A program made the translations under genes and the position numbers. A model generated the notes under the pieces. The model did not search any database and was not told the origin of the DNA. It saw only the letters and a program-made list of their open reading frames with translations. Below, one piece after another: positions 1-11,036 of a stretch of 64,000 nucleotides of DNA (position 1 is the first letter of the stretch; each line of letters opens with the position of its first letter). This DNA is from Astrocystis sublimbata (lineage: Eukaryota > Ascomycota > Sordariomycetes > Xylariales > Xylariaceae): positions 248,001-312,000 of the forward strand of contig JAJNNY010000042.1 in NCBI GenBank assembly GCA_022453515.1, read 5' to 3'.

Positions 1-724
1 CCTGCCTGTGCTGTTTTCGCATGCCGTCCAATCCACCATTCTACCCGCCTTCGATGTGCTATGCAGCCGGCTAGACTTGATACGTGCTTAGCTGTTGCGT
101 GTGCTTGTCCTGTCTTCTCCGGCCCTTCCCTGCCCAGCTTCCCTTCGCGTCATGGCGTGCCTACTGCTGCTTGAAGAACCTACCCTAAGCTGTGAACACC
201 CACTGGTCAACGGCTGTTACTGCTGTTGGCGCCAGGCTGTACGGCCCCCAATGCAGGTGTGCAGCGGCTTGACGAGCTACGCTACGCTACGGGTACAGGG
301 GCATGGCGGCACACCATCGATGCTTCCATAGTCGCAGTCGGCGCATACGGCTCTCAAGGTTCTCATGCATCGCCTTCATGGTACCCTGGCGTGCCTGGGT
401 ACCTACCCTCCCGGCTACCACACACACACACAACCTTCACGCTGAGGACGCCCTGGCCTCTGTTGCATCCCATCCTGTACTGCTTGCCTGTCTTTCTGTC
501 CATTCCCTAGTCCTTTCCCAATACCTGCAGCATGGCCGCCTCCCTGTCATTTCTGAAAGCTCACTCACCCCTCCATACAGATCACACAGCCTGAGCGCTG
601 CTGCCATTGGTGCTGTCACATCCCAAAGTCCTGTACTGTTCAGGGAAAAGAAAAGAGAGAAAAATTTTCTCGCAGAAGGCAGCGAAGTAGGACAAAACGG
701 TTGTATCCTGCTAAAGTAGCTACC
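1..724. other. Non-coding upstream region of the RRM gene
   Basis: No reading frame here shows recognisable protein features. The stretch is pyrimidine-rich and runs up to the start codon at 725 in the context TACCATGG. It most likely holds the promoter and 5' leader of the RNA-binding protein gene. No tRNA-like or repeat structure was seen. Confidence 0.5.
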
Positions 725-3700
725 ATGGGTAAGTCTCGTGCTGCTCTCACGCGCAACACAACTTGTGTTTTCCTTCGTTCCTCTTGTCTGCTCTCTATTC
801 TCCATCAGATTGTCGACAACTGTGCCTACTACGCATCTTATTCTGCTAGTGTCACCTACAATTTTCCTTCCGATCTTTTCTTCCTCCCTCTCAAGTCGCT
901 CATGTAGCGTGAACTGGGTACGGCATCAAGCACCACAGACACAATTTTGCGTTATACCTTCTCCCTCATCTCTCCACTGCCTCGAGGTTTCCAAGTCGCA
1001 TCTGGAAGCTAGAAATGTACACGTACATGCTAGCCTACATCCTCCTCCTGCATTTACATTCACAGGGCCCATTCTTAATCCCGCCCTACCAGGCCATCAA
1101 CCTGGCTGGCTTGCTCCAATCCCTTTCCTCCCTTAGCCGCATGTCTTGGGGAATGCAAAAATCCATTGCCTGCTTCTTGACGTGTTACTACTCCGACCTA
1201 CCTTTCGTTGCATAACGTGTTCTTTGGTGGTGTTTGCTGTGGTAGCAGTGCCCGCATCTCGTATTACCCGCCTTCCCCCTTACCCAATCAGCGTCTCCTG
1301 CTCTGCTCTCTGCGCGGTGCTCTGCACAGTCACGCCGGTTGTCTTACAGCTACCTAGGTACTGGCAGTGTAGCCCCTTCCACGTACACCCCAACTCTCCT
1401 TTTAATACGCATCTGTCTCGTCCCCGCCTTCCACTACTTGAACCCCCTTCCCCTTCCTGATCCACTAGCGGACCTGGCATTCTTAACCTCCGTATGCAAG
1501 CACGGTTCGCGAGATTGACAGCGCCTTTGTTCTTTCCTATCTACTCTGAGCCCCCGACATCTTTCGATCACTTGTATCTTCGAACGACACTCCTTGTGTT
1601 GCGTTATCATCACATCCAAGATCTAACCTGGCTATCTTTATAGCTGATTCCGGAGATACCTACCGACCAGTAAGTGTTGCCTTCTCTCTCATGTCGAAAC
1701 GTCCCTGTTCCAATCACCATATTCTCCTATCTACTCATCGCAGTAGCCCGCTTTGCTGGGACGATCTTGGGCTGCGGTACAAGTGCTGGCAGTGGCGAAA
1801 TCAAGACCAAGATGATGTGCCACTGCCTGACCGTGCATGGTCGAGGATCTATCTTGAGGGCAATAGATTTTGGGTTTGCAACTGCCTAAGCTTTGGGGTT
1901 GGAGATGGCAGCTGCTGAGCCAGCTTGTGGGGTACGCTGTTGCAACAACAATGCTGCTGGAGTATCAAGGGCAAGCAGTTGCTATTTCTCCCCAGGCTTT
2001 GAGTAGTTTGCTTATCCAATCTGACCATTTCCCATCGTGCTAAGCAAAGAGTCAAACCTCTGTATGCATGGATTTCTAGTAGATACTACTAAACTCCTTT
2101 CACGGATTAAATCCCGCACATGTTTCCTATTAGCTCTGAAGCTAACGCCGAACCGCAGCGTGAAAGGTCTCGTTCACCGCGTCGTGGCCGATCCAGGAGT
2201 CCCGGACGCTCCGGTCGACGTCGATCTTACACCCCACGGAGCCGGTCAAGAAGCCGCGACGACTATCGTAGAACAGACAGACGCTCGCGTTCTCCCATGA
2301 CTGGCACAGGAGCCCCCGCCGGAGGGCCTGGCTCGAGTTCGGGGTTTGCGGGCGCTCCTCAGCGCTCGTTTGAAGAACGTGCCGCGGCACGTGAGCAGAT
2401 GATGAGCAGCATCCGCGATGCCTCGCAACAGGACCGTAGGGTCTATGTTGGCAACCTGTCATACGACGTCAAGTGGCATCACCTCAAGGACTTCATGCGA
2501 CAAGGTAAATAGTCAACTTCGAGGGGTTACAATTAGTATTGAACGGGGCAGCTGATACTTCCTGTGATACTTTAGCTGGCGAGGTTCTCTTCGCCGATGT
2601 TTTACAGCTTCCGAATGGAATGTCGAAGGTGGGCTTTTACACGTGATTTATGGCCGGTTTTCTTTTGGTTTTCCTCCTCTGGCCTCTGTTGGGATTGATG
2701 GATTGACGGGTTGGGACTTTGTCCATGGGTTCATGTAGGGATGCGGGTGAGTCAGCTATCCATGCCGCCTCAGTATTGCTGAGCGGCAGACCTCTTGATG
2801 CTTCCTGATGTCCAGAACTAATCAAAACTACAGAATTGTGGAATACGCTACAAGGGACCAAGCGCAAACGGCCGTGGCCACTCTCAGCAACCAGAACTTG
2901 ATGGGTCGACTCGTCTACGTTCGCGAGGTAAGGCTATCTCAAGACCGACTCGGTTCGATATAATGCTAAAGATGGACAGGACCGAGAGGCGGAGCCACGT
3001 TTCATAGGCTCGACCGGAGGCCGCGGAGGCTACGGTGGCGGCGGCATGCAAGGTGGTTATGGAGGTGGTGGTCCCGGCGGCGGTCCCGGCGGCGGCCCCG
3101 CCTATAGCATGGGTGGCGGCATGGGAGGCAGCATGAGCGGTGGAAACCGCCAGCTTTACATCTCCAACGTTTGTCTTACCTTATTCCCAAGAACTTCCCT
3201 TATGGCTATGGCTTGTTACTGACCTTGTGTGTTCAGCTTCCATACAATGCGGGCTGGCAAGATCTCAAAGATCTGTTCCGTCAAGCAGGTTCGCTCCCAC
3301 ATCCAAATCTTCATGTTTTATCAGCGACTAAACTCTTTGTGTAGCTCGAAATGGTAGTGTGATTCGTGCCGATGTCCACCTCGGCCACGATGGTCGTCCC
3401 AAAGGCTCTGGAATCGTCATGTTCGAATCTGCCGATGATGCTCGTAACGCGATTCAACAGTTCAATGGATTTGAATGGCAGGGCCGCCCGCTAGAGGTTC
3501 GTGAGGACCGCTTCGCCAACGCCGGAGGTGGCGGTGGCGGTGGGTTCGGTCGAGGCGGCTTTGGCGGCCGGGGTGGCTTCGGAGGAGGTTTCGGAGGCCG
3601 TGGCGGATTTGGAGGAGGTCGTGGTGGTTTCGGAGGAGGTTTCGGAGGCCGTGGTGGTTATGGCGGCGGAGGTGCACCAAGCGGAGGAGCTTACGACCAG

Positions 3701-4145
3701 AATGCCACGCCTGCTGCTGCTGCTGCACCCAACGCATTTACCGACTACGCCGCTTCTGGCACCGATCCGAGCGACACTATCTATGTTCGCAACGTAAGTC
3801 TTTGCCGAGCCTCGCACGAGTACATGGACTCAGCTGTTTGCTAACTGTCGATCATAGCTTCCATGGTCTACCAGTAACGAAGACTTGGTTGAGTTATTCA
3901 CCACCATTGGTAAAGTTGACCAAGCCGAGATCCAGTATGAGCCAAGCGGACGCTCCCGAGGCACAGGTGTTGTTCGCTTTGATAGCCAGGCCACCGCCGA
4001 GACATCAATCACCAAGTTCCAAGGCTACCAGTACGGTGGCCGTCCACTCGGCTTGAGCTTCGTCAAGTACATCACTCCCGGTGGTGGCGGCGATAGCATG
4101 GACACGGACGCCATTGGAGGTCTCTCTCAGGAGCAGATGATGTAA
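725..4145 (+). CDS. Three-RRM SR/RGG RNA-binding protein, Gbp2/Hrb1 type
   Basis: Predicted nuclear mRNA-binding protein related to yeast Gbp2/Hrb1, which escort mRNA through splicing quality control and export. My model has ten exons: 725-728, 1644-1669, 2159-2504, 2576-2628, 2739-2746, 2834-2927, 2980-3168, 3237-3288, 3345-3793 and 3858-4145, totalling 1509 nt or 502 aa. The N-terminus is rich in RS/SP dipeptides (RERSRSPRRGRSRSPGR). Three RRMs follow, with RNP2 motifs VYVGNL, LYISNL and IYVRNL and RNP1 motifs KGCGIVEY, KGSGIVMF and RGTGVVRF. A Gly-rich linker lies after RRM1 and a long FGGRGG-type Gly/Arg tract lies between RRM2 and RRM3. The 8-nt exon is needed to keep RRM1 in frame. The first two tiny exons are the least certain part; an alternative joins the ATGG exon to the AG at 2140-2141, giving a start MANAEPQ. 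Everything from 2159 on is well supported. Confidence 0.88.
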
Positions 4146-6123
4146 ATTTCGGCGCTTTTGAGAAGGCGTTCCAGCCCTTCATGTCTCATACCCCAATCAT
4201 CAATGTATTACCGTGTTTGTTCTCGTTTCTCTTGTCGTCCTCCCCCCAGGTTTGCCTGTTGGACAACACCCCTAGCCGAACCGTCTGGTTCTGCCGCCAA
4301 ACGTGCTTCGGTAGAAAGGGCCAACTGTCAACATTCCCGGAATGAGCAGGGCTTTCACCGCCATGTAACTGGAAAATGGAGGGGAAAAGGCGCACATGTT
4401 TATAGCCTTGGCTTGGGTCCTACTGACTCTCCACGTTGGAGACGAATACGATGAGGGCTCAACTGGCACATCAAAACTTTTCTTTCTTAATTCTATTTCA
4501 TATCATCATGCCGTTTTCGACGGCCTGGCGTAACATCACGCGTGGTTTTACGCGGTATGAAGGTCAACGGGATTGCAACTAATCTAGATTGACGTAAAAT
4601 AGCAATCCTGTTACCCTACGTGGCGATCTGGGTGTCAGGAGTGTACGTATGGATGCTCTTGTTACGTGTGAAGGAAGTGAGCATGTTAGAGTAAAAAGAT
4701 AGATGATCAATTACCACATGTATCATCGCAATGCTTGATAGAGACCGAGACTGTAAGCTTGTTATTATAGTTACTAATTGGTACAGCTAATAAAGTACCA
4801 AAGTGGGATGTGTATTGCGTGTTATGATGAACAGTCTATGTTGATAGCTACCTAGGCCAGCTAAAGGCCGAGCTAGGTACTGCACACAAGTCTCTCAGCC
4901 ATATAATAGATCGCCTTACCATTCATTAGTCCTTTAAGGTTGGATGTCACCATTGAGTCTGAGACCAATAGGGCAAACATGAGCGGTGGATTTGTCGCCC
5001 CAGGTGTAATAACCACCGCTTAGTCCTCGCGGCATGAACTGCGCTGTTTAATGAGACAGAAATAAGCCTACTAACCCATCCCAGTGCTACATGGGGAAAG
5101 CGTATAAGAGCGAGATAGTTATGAGTCAAGACATAATGCGGTTTTGGCCGACTGAGCTTACAGTGCCTGGCAGGAACACCGAGTTGTGTCCAGGTCTCTG
5201 GTATTGGGTGTGCTACTGTGTTTAGTGTCAAGGAGTCACCACATCATGTACGACCAATACATGAGCACAATGTGTTTCGTGGCATCGACTCGACAATTTT
5301 TCTCCCCCGCCTGCTCTGTCACATCTTTGCGTTGTTAAGCAACTAAAAAGTGCCTTCGTCGGTATTTGAGAGTTAGCATACCGCCAGCTTGAGCACTACT
5401 CAAACGCCTACCAGCTCTACGATTGGCATTCGCAAAGCACACTGCAACTACAACTACTACCATGGGTTTGGTAGGCTCAATAGCGAGCTTTGCTTAACCT
5501 TGACTTAAACATCTAGGCTCATCCTAGCTGCAACCTGGTCAGACCAAACATACAAACACACAAACACCTACCAATCAGGCCGCTTATATCTCGTTATTCG
5601 CCTTCCCTACATCAACTACCTAACCAACTGGTGGTCTCTTGCTGGGCTTTTCGGGCCTTCTTTTTATGCCATCTCTTGCGGCGAATCAATACGTACACGA
5701 GCAATAGGCGCGAGCAATATACGCCCTCCCTCGCCTCACTTCACGAACGCAGCTACACAAGCCCGACGCGATCGTTCTTTAGTTCGGAAAGCAAGCATTG
5801 AAATAAATCCCTACACCACTCGATAACAAGAATTTCGTCGGTAAGGAGGGTCGACAACACACACACACACACACACACACGGACAAGAACCCACTCGTTG
5901 CAGCGCAGTATTGGAGACCGCGTGATTTCCAATACCTACCCGATCTACACCTGCCTTTCGATCCCAGTCTCGAAGATAGGCCACTGAAGACCGGAAACTG
6001 AAGAGGAAGAAGTCCGGAAAGGGCCCAGAACAAGAAGTAGAATCCCCAAAACAGGAAACCAAGAACAAAACCCGAGACCCAAAAAACCAAAACCGAGACC
6101 AAGAACCGAGAGAGAAAGAGACA
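4146..6123. other. Intergenic region and 5' leader of the Cys-rich gene
   Basis: Nearly 2 kb with no supported gene. The first part is the 3' end of the RRM gene, followed by AT-richer sequence around 4490-4930. An ATG at 5461 is followed almost at once by a stop. The last 250 bases, including an AC dinucleotide run and a purine-rich CAAGAACC-like stretch, are probably the 5' leader of the gene starting at 6124. Confidence 0.5.
5857..5880. repeat. (AC)12 microsatellite
   Basis: A perfect dinucleotide run of twelve AC units, about 240 nt upstream of the start codon at 6124. It probably lies in the transcribed leader or proximal promoter. Confidence 0.95.
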
Positions 6124-6723
6124 ATGTGCCAGCTCCACATCCAAGAGTGCTTCACCTGCACGCTCGTCTTCACGACGCACACGAAGGGGGACAACTGCGA
6201 GAACGCGCAGGACCCGAACGCGCGGTGCCCGCAGTACCGGTGCCGGTACGCCAACGACCCGGCGCGGCCGACGAGCGTCGAGTGCGCCGGGTGTAAGGGG
6301 GAGCGGGACGCCATGAAGAAGAGTGGGGAGAATTGTCTGCGGTGGCTGGCGAAGGAGGCTGGGGAGAGGAGGCGCAGACGCGAGACGATGCGGGTGGAGG
6401 TGGAGATGGTTGAGGAAGAGAAAGGGGGCGAGAAAGAAGGAGGGGGGGAGGGAGAGGGAGGGGAGAAAGAAGAGTATGATGAGAAGATGGGGGGAGTGGA
6501 AGCGGAAGAGCAGGACGACGAAGAGGACGAGGGTGGATATGAGAGTGATGAGGATGTTTGGAGTGACGAGGAGAAAGAGAAGTGGAAGGGGAAGGGGAAG
6601 GAGAGTCACGAGAACGGTGGGCATGAGGACAAAGACCAGAGCCCTCCTGCTCATCAGAGTGGGCATGGCGAGGAGATGGAGGTGTGGGAGGAGGAAGATG
6701 AGTCCGACACTTGGGATATCTGA
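6124..6723 (+). CDS. Orphan protein with Cys-rich head and acidic tail
   Basis: Single-exon frame of 199 aa; I do not recognise the family. The first 71 residues hold nine cysteines (C2, C9, C12, C25, C35, C40, C54, C57, C71), including CxxC pairs at 9/12 and 54/57. This could bind zinc or form disulphides. There is no signal peptide (MCQLHIQECF), so an intracellular metal-binding fold is more likely. Residues from about 82 on are a highly charged Glu/Lys/Arg/Gly-rich low-complexity tail ending in acidic patches and DESDTWDI. The ATG has A at -3 (GACAATGT). The codon usage of the head is GC-rich like a real fungal gene, whereas the tail is purine-rich on one strand and could be simple-sequence expansion. 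The gene stands alone on the plus strand with long flanks. Confidence 0.6.
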   Translation: MCQLHIQECFTCTLVFTTHTKGDNCENAQDPNARCPQYRCRYANDPARPTSVECAGCKGERDAMKKSGENCLRWLAKEAGERRRRRETMRVEVEMVEEEKGGEKEGGGEGEGGEKEEYDEKMGGVEAEEQDDEEDEGGYESDEDVWSDEEKEKWKGKGKESHENGGHEDKDQSPPAHQSGHGEEMEVWEEEDESDTWDI

Positions 6724-7393
6724 GCTGCTTATGCTTAGATGGCCAGCAAGATATGGCATGTTAGCTGACTTGCTAAGTAAGGGTTCAGCTTGAATGACAG
6801 TCACTCAAAACAAATGATCGAGAATTTCTTTTCAATAATTTCCGCCAAGGTTCGAGTGGGATATGTGACATGTCCATCTACTACTTCCTATTCTACTTGG
6901 TGTCTCCTTCTTTGTAAGCATCTTCGCAGACGAGCTGCTGACAAGTGCCGGAAGCCCCTTGGCCTTCAAAAGAGGAGCAAGTATTTGCCATGGAGGGCAA
7001 TCTTATGCTCACGCTTGTTTGTGGCGCCATCACGACACAACAACACAAGCGGTTTGTGATGTAAATACACGGATCAGCGTCGATATCATAACTAGATATG
7101 ACCGACCTAGCCACACATTGTCCGTGGAGACGGGGCTGTGACCGACACGACGCGCCCGATCTGGCTTTCTCTCTTTTCCCTCCCACACATGGTAGCCATC
7201 AGCAAGACAGATATAGCAAATGCCTTAGTAAATTGGCCTCATCGACCGATGTATGTCCAACAAATGCTCATCGTGTCGCAGATATAGGGGAGTTGTGCCG
7301 TCCCGTCGTTGTTGATGAAGAAGCGGCAAATATTACGAATCTGTTCTCGTGATTATCGGTTTTGTCCGCCCCCCTTGGGAGTTGATAAATAAA
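6724..7393. other. Convergent 3' intergenic region
   Basis: About 670 bases between the ends of the orphan plus-strand gene and SRP14 on the minus strand. It holds the two 3' untranslated ends. I see no further gene, repeat or RNA structure. Confidence 0.5.
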
Positions 7394-7971
7394 TCATGCT
7401 GCCGTGGCCTTGGTCTTCTTCTTGGCCTTGCCCTTCCGCTTGCTCCGATCCCTGGGCTTGAGTGAGCCCATGCCAAGCTTGCAGACCTCGGCGTAGCGCT
7501 CGAAGAAGGCGGGCAGGCCTTCGGGCGCGACGAGGGTCGATAACTTGATCTTCTCTTTCGCCTTGCGGTCCTCCTTGCCCTTGGCGTTGGTGGCGCGGAT
7601 CAGGATGGGTAGGGGCCGCGGCGGGTGCAGGTCGGGGATGACGGTCGAGTCGGCGGTTTCTGGTGCGGGGAGGGGTTGGTCGTAGGTCACTAGATAGAGG
7701 AGAAGGATTGTGTTAGCTTTTCACTCTTTGAATCCTGGAGTTTGGGTTCGGGTTTCGGGGATCTGATGGGTGGTGGTTGGTTTGCGGTGGGCGCCACGTA
7801 CATCTCTTCTGCGTCAGCACAATAGATCCGGTCTCTTTCCCCTTGCGCGAATCGAAGAGCTCGACGAGCTTCGCGAAGAACTGGTAGTTCGTAAGGCTAC
7901 ATTAGCGACTGGCCACGTGAGCCATGATATATCGTAGCTTTGCGTACCTCGTCGTTGCTCAAGTGCCCCAT
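7394..7971 (-). CDS. srp14: Signal recognition particle subunit SRP14
   Basis: SRP14 is an Alu-domain protein of the signal recognition particle. It helps slow translation elongation while secretory ribosomes are delivered to the ER. Three exons on the minus strand, 7948-7971, 7802-7880 and 7394-7689, give 399 nt or 132 aa. The protein begins MGHLSNDEFFAKLVELFD, continues GSIVLTQKRLTYDQ across the second junction, and carries the family motif IKLSTLV. It ends in a strongly basic tail (KRKGKAKKKTKATAA). The last-exon acceptor leaves TG ACC, so phase 1 from exon 2 gives codon TTG and restores the conserved TQKRL motif. Size and order match fungal SRP14. It is transcribed divergently from the Sgd1 gene, 464 bp away. 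Confidence 0.93.
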
Positions 7972-8435
7972 GGCGAGTGTCGTGGGTGGCTTTCTCTCTG
8001 TTATGTAGTTATGACTCTGCGATCATACGTATGGATGATTCTCTTGGTGTCGATGCTGTGTGTAGGTTAACCGTAACCAAAACGGCTGTCGGCTCGTACA
8101 ATTATTGAACCTATTAATTGTTGATGATGCCATCTTATTTGGACATTGACTTCAAGGTCCCGAATCCCACTGGCGGGGTCTAGGTGTCTGTACAGGTGGA
8201 TGGGGGTCTGTGTAGGTCGCCGAGTACCTGCCAGTACAAGTTGTCTCCTTCGCCATGCAGCCATGCAGGGTCCTGTGAGATTGAGATATCGATAAGAAAC
8301 TTTATAAGAAATTCAACCGTCCGACTTACATCACCCGGCGCATTGTTCATGAGCAATACAGAAAAAGAAGCAGACAATTGAAATTGATATGGGAGAAGGC
8401 TAAATCCTGGGGCCTCGACAAATAAAAATCTCGAC
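7972..8435. promoter_or_regulatory. Shared divergent promoter region, SRP14 / Sgd1
   Basis: A 464-bp interval separates the start codons of two divergently transcribed housekeeping genes, so their promoters must lie here or overlap the 5' ends. No specific operator is identifiable by eye. Confidence 0.6.
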
Positions 8436-11036
8436 ATGCCTCCGAGCGCGAAGCGCAAGTTGTCGCTGCCATCTACTCTACTTCGAGAGCTTGATATCGA
8501 CCAAGGCGGCTCTGGGCGCAACAAGCGCCAACGGTCGAGAAAAGACCTGAGGAAAGACGCACGTGTCCAGAAGAGACAGGCCAGGACCTCTCAGACTCGC
8601 CGGCCCTCACAGCCACTTTCTAGGCCTAACGCCAAACCTACCCCCAGATCTCACGTCAAATCTCAAGCCAAACCTACAGGAAAATCATCGCATCAACATG
8701 AGGAGAGTGGCCTACCTTTCAGCAGTGACGATGAGCTCAGCGAAGGCGATTTCGATGTTGATGATGACGAGGTAGGCGGTGGGTTTGGGGACAGCGATGA
8801 GGATCAAGAGGATGACGATGAGATTGACGACAACGATGATGAGAGCGACGAAGACGATGAAGACGAATCTCATTCCCGGAAAGCTAAGAAAGCCAAAGTT
8901 TCCAAGAAGGATATGCTGAGAATCGAGGAGGAAGAAAAAGACATTGCAAAGCTTGAGAAGAAGCTTGGACTGAAGAACAAGAACAAATTACCCAAGTCTT
9001 TCGACGAGGACGGTCTTGGCGGTCTGTTGGAGGGCTTGGATGGGATCGACAGCGACGATGAGGGAGCCCCTCCGTCGAAGAGCAAGCGCAAGGCAGAAGC
9101 TGATGAGTGGTTGGCTCAGAAGCGACGGAAAGCCGAGGCCGCCGCCGCTTCTGCTGCTGCTGCCGCTCATGCCGATGATAGTGAAAGTTTGGACGACATG
9201 AGCGAGGATGGTTCAGAGGACGACGATGACGACGAAATGGACATTCTAGGGAGCGATGAAGACGACGAAGATGGAGATGACGGGTTTGAAGGCTTTTCTG
9301 GGTCCGATGACGAAGCAGATGAGAAGGAAGAGCCAGCACGGCCGCAAAGAGAAAATCCATATGTGGCTCCCACAACCAACGTGGCCAAATACGTGCCGCC
9401 TTCACTACGCAAAAGCCTCGGCTCCAACGACCAGGTGGAAGCTCAGCTCCGGAGGCGCATACAAGGTCTGATCAATCGACTCACCAACGACAGCATGACA
9501 GGCATCCTCAAAGATATCGGGGACCTATACCGGACGAGCCCGAGACAGATCGTCACCTCGACACTCGTCGACTTGATGTTGGCGCTCGTATGCTCGCCCG
9601 AGAAGCGGCCTGATGCATTCTTCACCATGGTCGCCGGTTTCATAGCTGGTGTACATAAGACTATGGGAGTAGCCGTCAGTGCGCAGTTTCTCCAGCATCT
9701 GGTTGAGACTCTGGAAAAGCGCACCGCCGCAGCCTCAGGAGACCATTCGGACGCTGGAGCCAAGCACCTGGTCTCGCTACTTGCCGAGCTGTACAGCATG
9801 CAAGTGATCAGCTGCAATCTCGTGTTCGACTACGTCCGCTTATTCCTAGACGCTATGTCCGAGCTCAACACAGAGCTCCTGCTCAGGATCATTCAGCTCT
9901 GCGGGCCTTCTCTACGACGCGACGATCCGCGCGTTCTACGGGACATCATTAACAGTATACCATCCAATGCTACGAAAGACATGTCCGTCAGGACGAGGTT
10001 CATGATCGACGAGATGAAGAAGTTGCAGAGCAACAAGGCCAAGGCCGTCGCGAAGAACAAAGACCTCGCCGAACAGCGGACGCAGCTGAGGAAGCGGATC
10101 GGTACGCTCAAGAGCACTTCGGACGTGCAGCCGCTTCGCGTCGGTCTCAAAGATATACTAGATTCCGAGACGCGAGGTAAATGGTGGCTTGTGGGCGCCA
10201 GCTGGTTAGGGAACGAGGACAAGGGCGCGAAGAGCCGGCAAGAAAACAACGAGGCGGACGAAGATGAGGACGACCTGGCAGACGAAACCATCGTGCAAGA
10301 CGACCTCGGCATCCCCGACCTGTGGCAGCTGGCGCGCGAACAGGGGTTCAACACGGAGGTGCGCCAGCGCATCTTCGTCGCCCTGCACGCGGCCACAGAC
10401 GTCGAGGGCGCGAACCTGCTCTTCACCAAGCTGCGGCTCAACAAGCACCAGCGCAAAGAAGTCGCCGAGGTCATCGTGCGCAGCGGCGAGCGGCAGAACG
10501 TGTATAACCACTACTACGCGCTGCTGGCCGACCGTTTCGGAAAGACGGATAAGGAGATGCGGTTCCAGTTCCGGCGGTGTCTGACTGTGCGGTTCAAGAA
10601 GATGGGCGAGGACGTCGAAGATGGTGCGGATGATGATGGGGATGATGACGACGAGGAAGAAGGGGGGGATGAGGGCGTGAGGTGGCTTTTCAATTCGGCG
10701 AAATTATACGGCTTCCTGGTTGTCTGGGGCACGCTGAAGTTGGCCGATGTCTTTCGGTATCGCAACCTGGCGGCTCTGCAGGAAAAGTCACATGTTTTTA
10801 CGGAGGTGCTGCTGCTTACGGTGCTGCAGGAGTGTAAAGGGGGTAAGCTGAAGGATGTGTTTGCGGGGCTTGAGGCGGATATGGATGTCGGACGGGGCGT
10901 GCAGTATTTCCTGGAAAGACATGTGCGTGGGTCAAGGCTTGTTGATGATAAGAAGGCGAAGAAGGTCGTGAAGAAACGCTGCGATGAGGTGCTTGAGTTG
11001 CTGGGGGCTTCTTTGCTGGGGGATGATCTTGAATAG
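8436..11036 (+). CDS. sgd1: Sgd1/Nom1 MIF4G-MA3 nucleolar protein
   Basis: Homologue of yeast Sgd1 and animal NOM1, nucleolar proteins required for 18S rRNA maturation and 40S assembly. One uninterrupted frame of 866 aa. The N-terminal third (about 1-290) is basic then very acidic, with repeated D/E/S runs and nuclear-type KR clusters. At about 300-320 the sequence ENPYVAPTTNVAKYVPPSLR matches the conserved lead-in to the MIF4G domain. MIF4G covers about 330-555 (for example LRRRIQGLINRLTNDSM and SCNLVFDYVRLFLDAMSE). An MA3 domain covers about 640-770 and starts with TEVRQRIFVALHAATDVEGA. An acidic insert (about 727-748) lies inside the C-terminal region, which is unusual but not disruptive. 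The start MPPSAKRKLSLPS gives a typical basic N-terminus. The lack of introns fits the family in fungi. Confidence 0.93.
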   Translation: MPPSAKRKLSLPSTLLRELDIDQGGSGRNKRQRSRKDLRKDARVQKRQARTSQTRRPSQPLSRPNAKPTPRSHVKSQAKPTGKSSHQHEESGLPFSSDDELSEGDFDVDDDEVGGGFGDSDEDQEDDDEIDDNDDESDEDDEDESHSRKAKKAKVSKKDMLRIEEEEKDIAKLEKKLGLKNKNKLPKSFDEDGLGGLLEGLDGIDSDDEGAPPSKSKRKAEADEWLAQKRRKAEAAAASAAAAAHADDSESLDDMSEDGSEDDDDDEMDILGSDEDDEDGDDGFEGFSGSDDEADEKEEPARPQRENPYVAPTTNVAKYVPPSLRKSLGSNDQVEAQLRRRIQGLINRLTNDSMTGILKDIGDLYRTSPRQIVTSTLVDLMLALVCSPEKRPDAFFTMVAGFIAGVHKTMGVAVSAQFLQHLVETLEKRTAAASGDHSDAGAKHLVSLLAELYSMQVISCNLVFDYVRLFLDAMSELNTELLLRIIQLCGPSLRRDDPRVLRDIINSIPSNATKDMSVRTRFMIDEMKKLQSNKAKAVAKNKDLAEQRTQLRKRIGTLKSTSDVQPLRVGLKDILDSETRGKWWLVGASWLGNEDKGAKSRQENNEADEDEDDLADETIVQDDLGIPDLWQLAREQGFNTEVRQRIFVALHAATDVEGANLLFTKLRLNKHQRKEVAEVIVRSGERQNVYNHYYALLADRFGKTDKEMRFQFRRCLTVRFKKMGEDVEDGADDDGDDDDEEEGGDEGVRWLFNSAKLYGFLVVWGTLKLADVFRYRNLAALQEKSHVFTEVLLLTVLQECKGGKLKDVFAGLEADMDVGRGVQYFLERHVRGSRLVDDKKAKKVVKKRCDEVLELLGASLLGDDLE

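Noticed and set aside
2120..2512. An upstream reading of RRM exon 3 beginning MFPISSEANAE
   Set aside because: Residues before RERSRSP lie in an intron-like stretch ending in CCGCAG. Phase from the 26-nt exon fits a start at 2159.
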